A stretch of DNA of 64,000 nucleotides from UBA3210 sp002363635 (GTDB lineage: Bacteria > Bacillota_I > Bacilli_A > RFN20 > CAG-449), in the NCBI GenBank assembly GCA_946641515.1, contig CAMPBT010000005.1:16272-80271 (forward strand), written 5' to 3'. The position numbers and the translations under genes are program-made. Shown here in pieces: positions 1 to 8,445 of this stretch. Every line of letters starts with the position of its first letter. Positions within the stretch are counted from its first letter, which is position 1. The notes beneath the pieces were generated by a model. It did no database searches, had not been told where the DNA came from, and worked only from the letters and a program-made list of their open reading frames with translations.

Positions 1-171
1 ATGGCGGAAATTGACGCTAAATATCCTCAGTACAATATCAAAAAGCATAAAGGATATCCAACAAAAGAACATATGGAATTATTAAAAAAATATGGCCCTA
101 TTAAAGGCTTGTATCGCTATTCATATAAACCAGTAAAAGAAGCAAGTTACGAACAAACTACACTTTTTTAA
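1..171 (+). CDS. rnhB: Ribonuclease HII, C-terminal fragment (gene starts before the window)
   Basis: The reading frame is open from base 1 and ends at a TAA at 169-171, giving the last 56 residues. The pattern of a tyrosine-rich stretch, then HKGYPTKEH, then KYGPIKGLYRYSY matches the C-terminal end of RNase HII, where the usual form is hkGYgt..H followed by GpspiHR.sF. RNase HII cuts RNA of RNA-DNA hybrids, including single ribonucleotides left in DNA. The catalytic N-terminal part lies outside the window. The position just before dprA and topA is the same as in Bacillus. The ATG at base 1 happens to be an internal methionine and is not the true start. Confidence 0.85.
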   Translation: MAEIDAKYPQYNIKKHKGYPTKEHMELLKKYGPIKGLYRYSYKPVKEASYEQTTLF

Positions 172-194
172 AAAATAATTAGTAAAAAATTAGA

Positions 195-230
195 AAACTC
201 CCTAATAGATAATTAGAAGGGAGTTTTTTT
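195..230 (+). terminator. Terminator-like hairpin whose 3' arm carries the dprA ribosome binding site
   Basis: A 9-bp stem (195-203 with 218-226) is followed by T residues running straight into the dprA ATG at 231. The 3' arm includes AGGGAG, the only Shine-Dalgarno for dprA. The structure could end rnhB transcription and also hide the dprA ribosome binding site. Confidence 0.6.
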
Positions 231-998
231 ATGGAAATAAATCAAATCATAAAATATTTTAGTTATAAATATAAAGGTAATTGGGAAGAAATAACTTTAG
301 CTATTAAGAATAAAGAACCTATTGATTATGTTGAGGCGGAAAAAGTAATTTCTGATGATATACAATACATAACTTTCATTGATAAGGAATATCCATTGAA
401 ATTTAAAGATGTAACTTTTTCACCGTGGATTTTATATTACAAAGGAGATATTTCTTTATTAAACAAAAGAATCATATCATTTGTAGGTTCTCGCAATACT
501 TCAAAATATTATTTAGATGCAGTAGATAAGATAATTAAAGAAATTGCGAAACTTGATAAAGATATAGTTATTTGTTCAGGCCTAGCATTAGGGCTAGATA
601 CTGCTTCTCATGAGGCTGCAATAAAATATGGATTAAAGACTATTGCAATTTTACCGGTAGGGATAGATGAATGTTATCCAAAAAGTAATTACAAATTATA
701 TGAAGAGATATGTAGAAACGGCTTAGTAATCTCTGAATATCCTCCTCATACATCGGTTCCAAAAGAAAAGTTCTCATCTCGTAATAGATTGATAACTGGG
801 ATTAGTGATAATGTTGCAGTAATTGAAGTAAGAAATTATTCAGGAAGTTTAGCGTCGATTAATTGGGCGTTAAATCAAGGAAAAGATATTTATGTAGTCC
901 CTTCTCCTTTAAATGAGGAAGACACTATAAACAATCAAATTATTAAAGATGGTGCCTTTCTTTTAACCTCAGGAGAGGATTTGATAAAAAAATTTTAA
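231..998 (+). CDS. dprA: DNA processing protein DprA (short form)
   Basis: This 255-residue protein has the Rossmann-fold core of DprA/Smf, which loads RecA onto incoming single-stranded DNA during transformation. Visible motifs are FVGSRNTSKY near residue 84, GLALGLDTASHEAA near 117, and FSSRNRLITGISDNVAV near 182, matching the family signatures SGxARGID and FPxRNRIIxG. It is shorter than the usual 290-370 residues because the C-terminal winged-helix domain found in many homologues is missing. The start at 231 is supported by AGGGAG 7 bases upstream, which lies inside a terminator-like stem. It sits between rnhB and topA, as in Bacillus. DprA also occurs in bacteria not known to be competent, so natural transformation cannot be inferred from it alone. 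Confidence 0.9.
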   Translation: MEINQIIKYFSYKYKGNWEEITLAIKNKEPIDYVEAEKVISDDIQYITFIDKEYPLKFKDVTFSPWILYYKGDISLLNKRIISFVGSRNTSKYYLDAVDKIIKEIAKLDKDIVICSGLALGLDTASHEAAIKYGLKTIAILPVGIDECYPKSNYKLYEEICRNGLVISEYPPHTSVPKEKFSSRNRLITGISDNVAVIEVRNYSGSLASINWALNQGKDIYVVPSPLNEEDTINNQIIKDGAFLLTSGEDLIKKF

Positions 999-1061
999 AA
1001 TTCTTATTATTATCTTATTAATAATAAAGGAAAATGGTGAAAAAATTTGGTCTCAAAACGT

Positions 1062-1091
1062 TTGACTTTGGCTATATAAACCCCTTATATT
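1062..1091 (+). promoter_or_regulatory. Sigma-A-type promoter for topA
   Basis: TTGACT at 1062-1067 and TATATT at 1086-1091 are separated by 18 bases and lie about 30 bases before the topA start. Confidence 0.55.
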
Positions 1092-1121
1092 TTTAAAAGG
1101 CAAGTTAGAAAGGAGTGCATT

Positions 1122-3224
1122 ATGAATCTAGTAATCGTAGAATCTCCTACAAAGTGTAAAACAATAAAAAAATATTTAGGTAGTGATTTTGAAGTTATGG
1201 CATCAAAAGGTCATATTAGAGACTTATCTACTACTGGTAAAGGTGGACTTGGTGTCGATATTGAAAATGATTTTAAACCAAAGTACATTAACGACAAGAC
1301 AAAGTTAGCGTTAATTAAACAGTTAAAAGACGCTGCATCAAAAGCAGATAAAGTATATCTTGCAACCGACCCTGATAGAGAAGGTGAAGCTATTTCTTGG
1401 CACTTATGTGAAGTATTAGGATTAGATGAAAAAACTACTCCTAGACTTGAATTCCATGAAATTACAAAACCTGCTATTGCAAAAGCTATGGAAAATCCTA
1501 GAACTTTAGATATGTCACTAGTTCAATCTCAAGAAACTAGAAGAATTATCGATAGAATCATGGGATTTAAATTATCAGGTCTATTAAAGAGCAAGATTGG
1601 CGCGAAGTCTGCAGGTAGAGTCCAATCTGTCACTTTAAAATTAATTACAGATAGAGAAAAAGAAATTAATTCATTCGTACCTCAAGAATATTGGTATTTA
1701 GGCTTAAATTTAGATGGTGGAATGAAGGCAAGTTATGATGGGACAAAAGGGGATTTAACATTATCCACAATTGTTGATGTTAATAACATTACAACTGAAC
1801 TTGGTAAAGAAGTTGAAGTTGTCCAATTAAATGTTAGAAATAGAACATCTCAATCAAAGCCACCTCTAATTACTTCAACAATGCAACAAGAAGCCTTCAA
1901 TAAATATAAGTATTCAACAAGTAAAACTGCAAAGATTGCTCAAGAATTATATGAAGGTATCGATGTTGGAAACGGACCAGTCGGTTTAATTACTTATATG
2001 AGAACTGACTCAATTCGTTTGTCTCCAGAATTTACTGCAGTTGCAGTTAATTACATCGAAAAGAAATATGGTAAAGAATATGTAGGTTATATAGGCCCAA
2101 GACAATCAAAAGGCCTAGTTCAAGACGCACATGAAGCTATTAGACCTACAACTTTAGAATTAGATCCAGAATCCATTAAGTCACATTTAACAAAAGAACA
2201 ATACAACTTATACAAATTAATCTACAATAGAGCATTAGCATCTTTAATGTCACCTAAAGTAGATGAAGTTACTCAAGTTAAATTCTCACCTAAAAAAGGT
2301 TCTACTATCTTCTTTAAGACAGAAGGAGTAGTTAATGTTTTTGATGGATATACAAAGTTATATCAATTAGAAGATGCTAGTGAAAATAAATTACCATCAT
2401 TAACACTTGGCCAAAAAGTTGCCATTAAAGATATTATTAAAGAACAAAAGTTCACTACACCACCATCACGTTTTAATGAAGCTAAACTTGTTAAAACAAT
2501 GGAAGAACTTGGTATTGGTAGACCTTCTACATACGCATCTACTTTAAGTTTACTACAAGATAAGAGTAGAGGTTATTTAACATCTACAAAAGGAACACTT
2601 TATCCAACAGAAAAAGGTATCCAAACTGTAGATAATTTAACTGAATTCTTCCCTAAATTTATGGATGTTAAATACACATCTAAAATGGAAGAAGATTTAG
2701 ATTGTATTGTCGATGGAAACTCATCTCGTCATGATTTATTAACTGCATTCTACAATGATTTCCAAGCAAGTTTTGATGTTGCAAAACTTAATATGGAAAA
2801 AGTTAAAGGTGTTCCAACGGGAAGAATGTGTCCAAAGTGTGGCGCGGAACTTTTAGTTAAAAAAGGAAGATATGGAGAATTTGTTGCATGTAGCAATTAT
2901 CCAGATTGTTCGTATATTGAAAAAGAAGAAAAAGAAGCTCCAAAAACTCTTGATGAAATGTGTCCAGAGTGTGGTAAGCCACTCGTTTTAAGAAAATCTA
3001 AAAAGAGTGAGTTTATTGCATGTTCTGGTTTTCCAAAATGCCATTACACAAGATCTATTGATAACCCAGATGCTCCTAAGAAAGAAATTCCAGTATTAAC
3101 AGACAAGATTTGTCCAAAATGTGGAAAGAACTTATTCTTAAGAAAAGGTGTCAAAGGAAAATCTGATTTCTACGGCTGTTCTAACTATCCAAAATGCCGT
3201 TATTCAGAACCAATTAAAAATTAG
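1122..3224 (+). CDS. topA: DNA topoisomerase I
   Basis: This type IA topoisomerase of 700 residues relaxes negative supercoils by passing strands through a transient single-strand break. The Toprim domain starts at VIVESPTKCKTI and has the acidic triad in DPDREGEAISWH near residue 86. The catalytic tyrosine is in GLITYMRTDSIRLS near residue 290. The C-terminal quarter carries three Cys4 zinc-ribbon modules: CPKCGAELL near 567, CPECGKPLV near 612 and CPKCGKNLF near 665. Length and domain order are normal for Bacilli. The start is supported by AAAGGAG 7 bases upstream. A promoter lies at 1062-1091 and a terminator at 3231-3258, so the gene is probably transcribed alone. Confidence 0.97.
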   Translation: MNLVIVESPTKCKTIKKYLGSDFEVMASKGHIRDLSTTGKGGLGVDIENDFKPKYINDKTKLALIKQLKDAASKADKVYLATDPDREGEAISWHLCEVLGLDEKTTPRLEFHEITKPAIAKAMENPRTLDMSLVQSQETRRIIDRIMGFKLSGLLKSKIGAKSAGRVQSVTLKLITDREKEINSFVPQEYWYLGLNLDGGMKASYDGTKGDLTLSTIVDVNNITTELGKEVEVVQLNVRNRTSQSKPPLITSTMQQEAFNKYKYSTSKTAKIAQELYEGIDVGNGPVGLITYMRTDSIRLSPEFTAVAVNYIEKKYGKEYVGYIGPRQSKGLVQDAHEAIRPTTLELDPESIKSHLTKEQYNLYKLIYNRALASLMSPKVDEVTQVKFSPKKGSTIFFKTEGVVNVFDGYTKLYQLEDASENKLPSLTLGQKVAIKDIIKEQKFTTPPSRFNEAKLVKTMEELGIGRPSTYASTLSLLQDKSRGYLTSTKGTLYPTEKGIQTVDNLTEFFPKFMDVKYTSKMEEDLDCIVDGNSSRHDLLTAFYNDFQASFDVAKLNMEKVKGVPTGRMCPKCGAELLVKKGRYGEFVACSNYPDCSYIEKEEKEAPKTLDEMCPECGKPLVLRKSKKSEFIACSGFPKCHYTRSIDNPDAPKKEIPVLTDKICPKCGKNLFLRKGVKGKSDFYGCSNYPKCRYSEPIKN

Positions 3225-3230
3225 TAGACT

Positions 3231-3258
3231 ACTACCGCGAAAATGTGGTAGTTTTCTT
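3231..3258 (+). terminator. Rho-independent terminator after topA
   Basis: An 8-bp stem ACTACCGC/GTGGTAGT with loop GAAAAT is followed by TTTTCTTTT. Confidence 0.8.
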
Positions 3259-3301
3259 TTATTGAACGAAGAATTTTCGTATAATTTAAGCAGGTGAAAT
3301 T

Positions 3302-4585
3302 ATGGAACAGATTAAGATTAATGTTATTGGAGCAGGTTTAGCAGGTTCAGAATGTGCATATTACCTTGCTCGCAAAGGATATAAAGTTGATTTATATGAG
3401 CAAAGACCAGTTAAGAAATCTCCTGCTCATGAAACAGGATTATTTGGAGAACTTGTTTGCTCCAATTCTTTAAAAAATAAAAATTTGGACAATGCCTGTG
3501 GACTACTTAAAGAAGAAATGAGACAATTCAATTCTTTAATTTTAGAAGCTGCAAGTCATTCAGAAGTTCCTGCAGGAAATGCTTTATCTGTCGATAGAAC
3601 ATTATTTGGAGAATACATAACTGAAAAGATTAAATCTCATCCAAATATTACTATTCATATCGAAGAAGTAACTGATATTAAAGATGGAATTACTATTCTT
3701 GCAACTGGACCTTTAACAAGTGAAGCAATGGCAAATACTTTACAAGGAATACTTGGAGAAGATTTCTTATCATTTTATGATGCCGCGGCACCTATTGTTG
3801 AAGCTTCATCAATTAATATGGATATTGCTTATAAGAAGAGTAGATATGATCAAGGAGATGATTCTTATATCAACTGCCCATTTACTGAAGAAGAATTTAT
3901 GAGATTCTATAATGAACTCGTTAATGGAGAAAGAGCCCATTTACATGATTTTGAACAGGTATTTGAAGCTTGTATGCCTATTGAAGTAATTGCTCGTCGC
4001 GGTGAAAAGACATTACGTTATGGCCCAATGAAACCAAAGGGACTTAGAAAACCAGATGGTACTTCACCTTACGCAGTTGTTCAGTTAAGACAAGATAATG
4101 TAACTGGTACTTTATATAACATTGTTGGTTTCCAAACTAACTTAAAATATGGAGAACAAAAAAGAATTTTCCAAATGATTCCAGGTTTAGAAAACGCAAA
4201 CTTTGTTAGATATGGTTTAATGCATAGAAATACTTATATCTGTGCACCTAAATATTTAAACAAAGACTTCTCATTAAAGGGACATGAAAATATCTATGTT
4301 GTCGGTCAATTATCTGGCGTAGAAGGTTATGTTGAATCTACTATGGCAGGTTTAGTATGCGCTATTTACTTAGATTTAAAATTAAGGGGAATCAAGTTTG
4401 ATTACCTTCCAAATACAACTATGGCAGAATGTATTATTAATTACATTACTATGTGCTCAGTTAAAGATTTTGGGCCAATGAATGCGAACTTTGGCATTAT
4501 GCCAAATATGCTAAAAGACCGTATGGCAATGGCAGAAAGGTCATTAGGAGATCTTAGAGAATGGAAGAAGAAGTACGACCTTTAA
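3302..4585 (+). CDS. trmFO: Methylenetetrahydrofolate-tRNA-(uracil-5-)-methyltransferase TrmFO
   Basis: This 427-residue flavoprotein forms 5-methyluridine at position 54 of tRNA, using methylenetetrahydrofolate as carbon donor and FADH2 as reductant. The FAD-binding GAGLAGSECAYYLA is at residue 11. GETGLFGELVCSNSLK-type sequence near residue 45 and YVVGQLSGVEGYVESTMAG near residue 330 are typical of the Gid/TrmFO family. The start is supported by AGGTGAAATT directly upstream, with a TATAAT at 3280-3285. The last 25 bases overlap the xer gene, so the two are probably co-transcribed. The order topA-trmFO-xerC matches Bacillus. The folate donor links it to fhs and folD at 39056-41490. Confidence 0.96.
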   Translation: MEQIKINVIGAGLAGSECAYYLARKGYKVDLYEQRPVKKSPAHETGLFGELVCSNSLKNKNLDNACGLLKEEMRQFNSLILEAASHSEVPAGNALSVDRTLFGEYITEKIKSHPNITIHIEEVTDIKDGITILATGPLTSEAMANTLQGILGEDFLSFYDAAAPIVEASSINMDIAYKKSRYDQGDDSYINCPFTEEEFMRFYNELVNGERAHLHDFEQVFEACMPIEVIARRGEKTLRYGPMKPKGLRKPDGTSPYAVVQLRQDNVTGTLYNIVGFQTNLKYGEQKRIFQMIPGLENANFVRYGLMHRNTYICAPKYLNKDFSLKGHENIYVVGQLSGVEGYVESTMAGLVCAIYLDLKLRGIKFDYLPNTTMAECIINYITMCSVKDFGPMNANFGIMPNMLKDRMAMAERSLGDLREWKKKYDL

Positions 4586-5493
4586 TTCCTGATTTACAGG
4601 CGTTTTTAGATTATCTAAAACATGAACGTAATTATTCAGATCACACAATAGACTCATACAAAAGAGATATTGTTAAGTTTTTAGATTTTTCTCAAAACGA
4701 AGGCTACTACTACAAGGATGTCGATATAAATGTCATCCGTAATTTTTTAATGAATGAAAGAGTAGATGGAATCAGTGCTAGAAGCAATCAAAGAAGAATT
4801 ATTGCTTGTAGAAAATTTTATGATTTCTTATTAAGAAATGACAAAGTAAAAGATAATCCATTTTTGCTCGTAAAATCCCCAAAAGTTAGCGTTTTACCAC
4901 CTCAAGTGTTATACGCTCAAGAAATAAAACAACTCTTTGATGCTAATAGTAAAAGAACTGATCATTTAGCATTAAGAGACCAAGCAATTTTAATGCTACT
5001 ATACGCATCTGGGTTACGTGTCAGTGAACTTGTTTCTTTGACAATCCAAGATGTAAACAATAAGCAAAGAATTCTTCGTATCACAGGTAAAGGAAATAAA
5101 ACTAGAATGGTTCCTTATTCTTTAGATGCTTACGATGCAATTCAAAAATACATTAAGTTTTCTCGTGAAGAACTAGTAAAGAAAAATAAACATCCGTCGA
5201 ACGCTTTATTCCTTTCTGATAAAGGAGAGAAGCTTACTCCTAGAGGTGTAGAATATATTGTTTCTCATATTGACGATAAAGCAGGTACTACTTTTAGACT
5301 TCACCCACATACATTAAGACATACTTTTGCAACAACGTTACTAGATAAAGGAGCGGATTTAAGAACAATTCAAGAGCTTCTGGGACATGAATCTTTGAAT
5401 ACTACTCAAATTTATACTCATGTTTCTACTGCAAAAATGATTGATGAATATAAGAAAGCTTTCCCTAGAAATAAGAAAAATGAGGACGACTAA
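4561..5493 (+). CDS. xerC: Tyrosine recombinase XerC/XerD type
   Basis: This 310-residue site-specific recombinase resolves chromosome dimers at dif sites. The N-terminal SAM-like DNA-binding domain covers about residues 8-95. The catalytic domain shows the family residues: Arg in GLRVSEL near 152, Lys in GKGNKTR near 176, His and Arg in HPHTLRHTFA near 250, His in LLGHES near 276 and the nucleophilic Tyr in TQIYTHVS near 285. The start lies inside trmFO and is supported by AGGAG 10 bases upstream (4546-4550). The xerC name rests on position after trmFO, as in Bacillus codV, and XerD cannot be excluded. The hslVU and codY genes that follow in Bacillus are absent here. Confidence 0.9.
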   Translation: MEEEVRPLIPDLQAFLDYLKHERNYSDHTIDSYKRDIVKFLDFSQNEGYYYKDVDINVIRNFLMNERVDGISARSNQRRIIACRKFYDFLLRNDKVKDNPFLLVKSPKVSVLPPQVLYAQEIKQLFDANSKRTDHLALRDQAILMLLYASGLRVSELVSLTIQDVNNKQRILRITGKGNKTRMVPYSLDAYDAIQKYIKFSREELVKKNKHPSNALFLSDKGEKLTPRGVEYIVSHIDDKAGTTFRLHPHTLRHTFATTLLDKGADLRTIQELLGHESLNTTQIYTHVSTAKMIDEYKKAFPRNKKNEDD

Positions 5494-5526
5494 CTCTTAC
5501 TAAAGTAAGGCTAGACGTCTTTTTTG
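5485..5526 (+). terminator. Probable terminator after xerC
   Basis: An interrupted stem (GACG/CGTC, CTA/TAG, CTTAC/GTAAG, loop TAAA) spans the xerC stop codon and is followed by TTTTTTG. Confidence 0.6.
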
Positions 5527-5548
5527 TTATAAAAATAATATTTTTATG

Positions 5549-5577
5549 TTGCTTATACTTCGTATTAGTGTTAACAT
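5549..5577 (+). promoter_or_regulatory. Promoter for rpsB-tsf
   Basis: TTGCTT at 5549-5554 and TAACAT at 5572-5577 have a 17-base spacer. Transcription would begin near 5584, leaving a leader of about 150 bases. Confidence 0.5.
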
Positions 5578-5583
5578 TAATTG

Positions 5584-5735
5584 GCTTGTGATATTAAAAC
5601 AAGCTCTTATCACACACTCTGTGGATTCGTTTCTCCACGTCTAGTCATTGTCCAAGGGGACTGAGGCTCAACTACTTGCCGGGCTAGGGAGAAAGTTAGA
5701 AACAGAGGAGGAAAATAACAAAAGGAGGCCTAAAA
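5584..5735 (+). promoter_or_regulatory. Structured 5' leader of rpsB, possible ribosomal-protein autoregulation site
   Basis: This stretch is clearly richer in G and C than other intergenic DNA here and shows several possible stems: GCTTG/CAAGC (5584-5588, 5600-5604), GTGGA/TCCAC (5621-5625, 5634-5638) and an AGTC...GACT arm around 5642-5661. It ends in the strong AAAGGAGG of rpsB. I do not recognise it as a named riboswitch or T-box. A leader bound by S2 is an inference from its position before rpsB-tsf. Confidence 0.45.
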
Positions 5736-6815
5736 ATGGCAGAAGAAAAAGAAGTAGTTGTTGAAGAAACAGTAGACAACGTAATGGCAGCAGTCGTTCA
5801 TGGTGAAGACGATGCAGTCGTATCAACAAAAGAATTATTAGAAGCAGGTGTACACTTTGGTCACCAAACAAGAAGATGGAATCCAGCAATGGGCAAATTC
5901 ATCTATTCATCAAAGAATGGTATCCACATCATCGATTTAACAAAGACAGCAGAAGCAATCCAAACTTCATACAAAGCATTAAAGAAGATTGTTGCTGATG
6001 GCGGTAAAGTTTTATTCGTTGGTACAGCAAAACCAGTTCAAGAAGTTGTAGCAGAAGAAGCAACAAGATCAGGTTCATTCTATGTAACTAACAGATGGTT
6101 AGGTGGTACATTAACAAACTTCAGAACAATTCAAAAGAGAATCAAATACTTAAATTCTTTAGAAACAATGGAAGCAGATGGTACATTCGAAACATTACCT
6201 AAGAAAGAAGTTGTTGGCTTAAAGAAAGAAAAAGAAAAATTATTAAAGAACTTAAGCGGTATCAAGGAAATGAGAAGAGTTCCAAATGCTATCGTTGTAG
6301 TTGATCCAAATACAGAAAAGAACGCAGTTGCAGAAGCAAAGAAATTAGGCATCAAGGTCTTCGGTATTGTTGACACAAACGGCAACCCAGAAGCAGTTGA
6401 CTATGTTATCCCTGCAAACAACATTGCAACAAAGTCAGTTCAATTAATCGTTTCAGTCTTAGCAGACGCAGTTGTTGAAGGCAAAGGTGGGGCAGCTACA
6501 GTTGCATTCAATGTTAAAGATGAAGACAAAGTTTCTATGGAAGAAGCTTTAAACTCATACGACAAAGCAGAAGAATTAAGACAAATCAGACAAAAGATTA
6601 GAGAAGACGTCTTAGCTTCAAAGAAGAAAGACGGCAAGAGAGCAAAACCAAGAAAAACATTTGCTCCAAAAGCTCCAAAGGCAGAAAAACCAGCAGAAGC
6701 ACAAGCTCCAGTAGAAGAAGCAACTGAAGCTCCAGCAGAAGCAAAGAAACCAGCAAGAAAACCAGCTGCAAAGAAAGCAGCTGCTCCAAAAGCAGAAGAA
6801 TCAAAAGGAGAATAA
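5736..6815 (+). CDS. rpsB: Ribosomal protein S2 with N-terminal extension and long basic C-terminal tail
   Basis: The S2 core begins around residue 30 with TKELLEAGVHFGHQTRRWNP and runs to about residue 290. S2 is a late-binding protein of the small ribosomal subunit. At 359 residues it is about 110 longer than Bacillus S2. An acidic N-terminal extension of about 28 residues precedes the core. A tail of about 65 residues rich in Ala, Pro, Lys and Glu, with repeats like APKAPKAEKPAEA and KKPARKPAAKKAAAPKA, follows it. The start at 5736 is supported by AAAGGAGG 7 bases upstream. It is followed by tsf after 3 bases, the classic S2/EF-Ts operon. The tail looks disordered and its function is unknown. 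Confidence 0.95.
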   Translation: MAEEKEVVVEETVDNVMAAVVHGEDDAVVSTKELLEAGVHFGHQTRRWNPAMGKFIYSSKNGIHIIDLTKTAEAIQTSYKALKKIVADGGKVLFVGTAKPVQEVVAEEATRSGSFYVTNRWLGGTLTNFRTIQKRIKYLNSLETMEADGTFETLPKKEVVGLKKEKEKLLKNLSGIKEMRRVPNAIVVVDPNTEKNAVAEAKKLGIKVFGIVDTNGNPEAVDYVIPANNIATKSVQLIVSVLADAVVEGKGGAATVAFNVKDEDKVSMEEALNSYDKAEELRQIRQKIREDVLASKKKDGKRAKPRKTFAPKAPKAEKPAEAQAPVEEATEAPAEAKKPARKPAAKKAAAPKAEESKGE

Positions 6816-6818
6816 CTT

Positions 6819-7667
6819 ATGGCATCAAGCTTAATTGAAAAAATCAAAGTTTTAAGAGAACGTACTGGTGCAGGTATGATGGACTGCAAAGCAGCATTAC
6901 TTGCTAACAACGAAGATATCGAAGCATCTATCGATTGGTTAAGAGAAAAAGGTATTGCAAAAGTTGCAAAGAAGTCAACAAGAATTGCAGCAGAAGGTTT
7001 AACATCAGTTAAAGCTGAAGGCGATAAAGCAGTTATTCTTGAAGTCAACTCAGAAACAGACTTCGTTGCTAACTCACCAGCATTTAAAGAATTAGTAAAC
7101 AATGTTGCTGATGAAGTTTTAGCAGGCAAATCAAAAGAAGATTTAGCTCCATTATTCACAGAAGCTACAATCAAAATTGGTGAAAAATTAGATTACAGAA
7201 GATCAGAAGTTTTCACAAAGACAGCATCACAAAACTTTGGTGCATACATCCACATGGGTGGCAAAATCTCTGTTTTAGTTTTACTCGAAGGTGGTTCAGA
7301 AGAACTCGCTAAAGGTTTAGCTATGCACATTGCAGCAAACAACCCATTATACATTTCAGAAAAAGACATTCCTGCAGATGCTATTGAAGCTGAAAAGAGA
7401 GTTCAAACAGAAGCAGCTAAGAATGATGAAAAGCTCGCTGGCAAGCCAGAAGCAGCATTAGCAAAGATTATCGAAGGCAAAGTTAACAAACACTTCGCAG
7501 AATCAGTATTACTCAAACAAGAATATTTACTCGATCCAAAACCAATTTCACAGGTTTTAACAGAAAACAAGGCAACTGTTGTCAAGTTTGTTAGATACCA
7601 AGTTGGTGAAGGTATTGAAAAGAAAGTTGAAAACTTTGCTGAAGAAGTCGCAGCACAGATGAAATAA
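6819..7667 (+). CDS. tsf: Elongation factor Ts
   Basis: EF-Ts, 282 residues, exchanges GDP for GTP on EF-Tu. The N-terminal UBA-like helix contains the signature LRERTGAGMMDCKAALL near residue 12, and the core motif EVNSETDFVANSPAF lies near residue 75. Length matches the Bacillus protein (about 290). An AAAGGAG at the end of rpsB serves as its ribosome binding site, and only three bases separate the two genes. A strong terminator follows at 7673-7698, so rpsB-tsf form one unit. The coding sequence favours A-ending codons such as gca and aca, as expected of a highly expressed gene in this AT-rich genome. Confidence 0.97.
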   Translation: MASSLIEKIKVLRERTGAGMMDCKAALLANNEDIEASIDWLREKGIAKVAKKSTRIAAEGLTSVKAEGDKAVILEVNSETDFVANSPAFKELVNNVADEVLAGKSKEDLAPLFTEATIKIGEKLDYRRSEVFTKTASQNFGAYIHMGGKISVLVLLEGGSEELAKGLAMHIAANNPLYISEKDIPADAIEAEKRVQTEAAKNDEKLAGKPEAALAKIIEGKVNKHFAESVLLKQEYLLDPKPISQVLTENKATVVKFVRYQVGEGIEKKVENFAEEVAAQMK

Positions 7668-7672
7668 AAACT

Positions 7673-7698
7673 AAGCACTCTTTTTAGAGTGCTTTTTT
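7673..7698 (+). terminator. Rho-independent terminator after tsf
   Basis: Stem AAGCACTC/GAGTGCTT at 7673-7680 and 7687-7694 is followed by a run of T. Confidence 0.85.
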
Positions 7699-7721
7699 AA
7701 GAATTAAAGAGGAAAAATACT

Positions 7722-8441
7722 ATGGCAAAATACAAAAGAGTTCTCATTAAATTATCTGGTGAAGCATTAGCAGATAAGAATAAAAATGAAATCTTCGATG
7801 CAGCTAATTTAAAAGATGTTGCAGAAGCAATTAAATCAGTCTATGACTCAGGTGTTCAAATCTGTATTGTAGTTGGTGGTGGAAACATTTGGAGAGGTAA
7901 ACTCGCTGATTCAATTGGCGTAGAAAAATCAACAGCAGACTACATGGGAATGCTTGGTACAATTATGAATGCTTTAGCAATTCAATCAGCATTATCACAA
8001 GTTGGAATTATTTCTCGTGTTATGAGTGCAATTGCTGTTAACCAGGTTTGTGAACCATATATCAGAAATAAAGCAATTAGACATTTAGAAAAAGGTAGAG
8101 TTGTTATCTTTGCTGGAGGAACTGGTAACCCATTCTTCACAACAGATACTGCTGCTGCATTAAGAGCAAAAGATGTTAATTGTGAAGCAATTTTAATGGC
8201 TAAAAATGGCGTTGAAGGTGTCTTCACTGCAGACCCAAGAACTGATAAAACTGCTACATTAATTAAAGATATTTCATATAGTGGCATGCTTGCAAAAAAT
8301 CTTAAAGTAATGGATAATGCTGCTGTAGCCTTATTAATGGATACAAACATTGAACTTCGAGTATTCAATATGGCAAACACCTCAAATTTCAAGAAAGTTG
8401 CTGAAGGTGAAGACCTCGGTACAACTATTAGAAAGGACTAA
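7722..8441 (+). CDS. pyrH: UMP kinase (uridylate kinase)
   Basis: This 239-residue bacterial-type UMP kinase of the amino acid kinase fold phosphorylates UMP to UDP. It shows KRVLIKLSGEALA at the N-terminus, the glycine loop VVGGGNIWRG near residue 52 and the nucleotide-binding region AILMAKNGVEGVFTADPR near residue 157. It acts as a hexamer in pyrimidine supply and is usually regulated by GTP and UTP. The start at 7722 has AAAGAGG upstream. It is followed within 5 bases by frr, the same order as in Bacillus and many other bacteria, so pyrH-frr are co-transcribed. Confidence 0.97.
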   Translation: MAKYKRVLIKLSGEALADKNKNEIFDAANLKDVAEAIKSVYDSGVQICIVVGGGNIWRGKLADSIGVEKSTADYMGMLGTIMNALAIQSALSQVGIISRVMSAIAVNQVCEPYIRNKAIRHLEKGRVVIFAGGTGNPFFTTDTAAALRAKDVNCEAILMAKNGVEGVFTADPRTDKTATLIKDISYSGMLAKNLKVMDNAAVALLMDTNIELRVFNMANTSNFKKVAEGEDLGTTIRKD

Positions 8442-8445
8442 CACA

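Noticed and set aside
5584..5735. Leader of rpsB as a T-box or SRP RNA
   Set aside because: The T-box sequence and the SRP GGAA/GCAA helix 8 hallmarks are not present.
6440..7174. Long minus-strand open frame of 244 codons opposite rpsB and tsf
   Set aside because: It is a shadow of strongly biased codons (gca, gaa, aaa) on the plus strand. Its Ser/Ala/Phe-rich product has no family features and no ribosome binding site.
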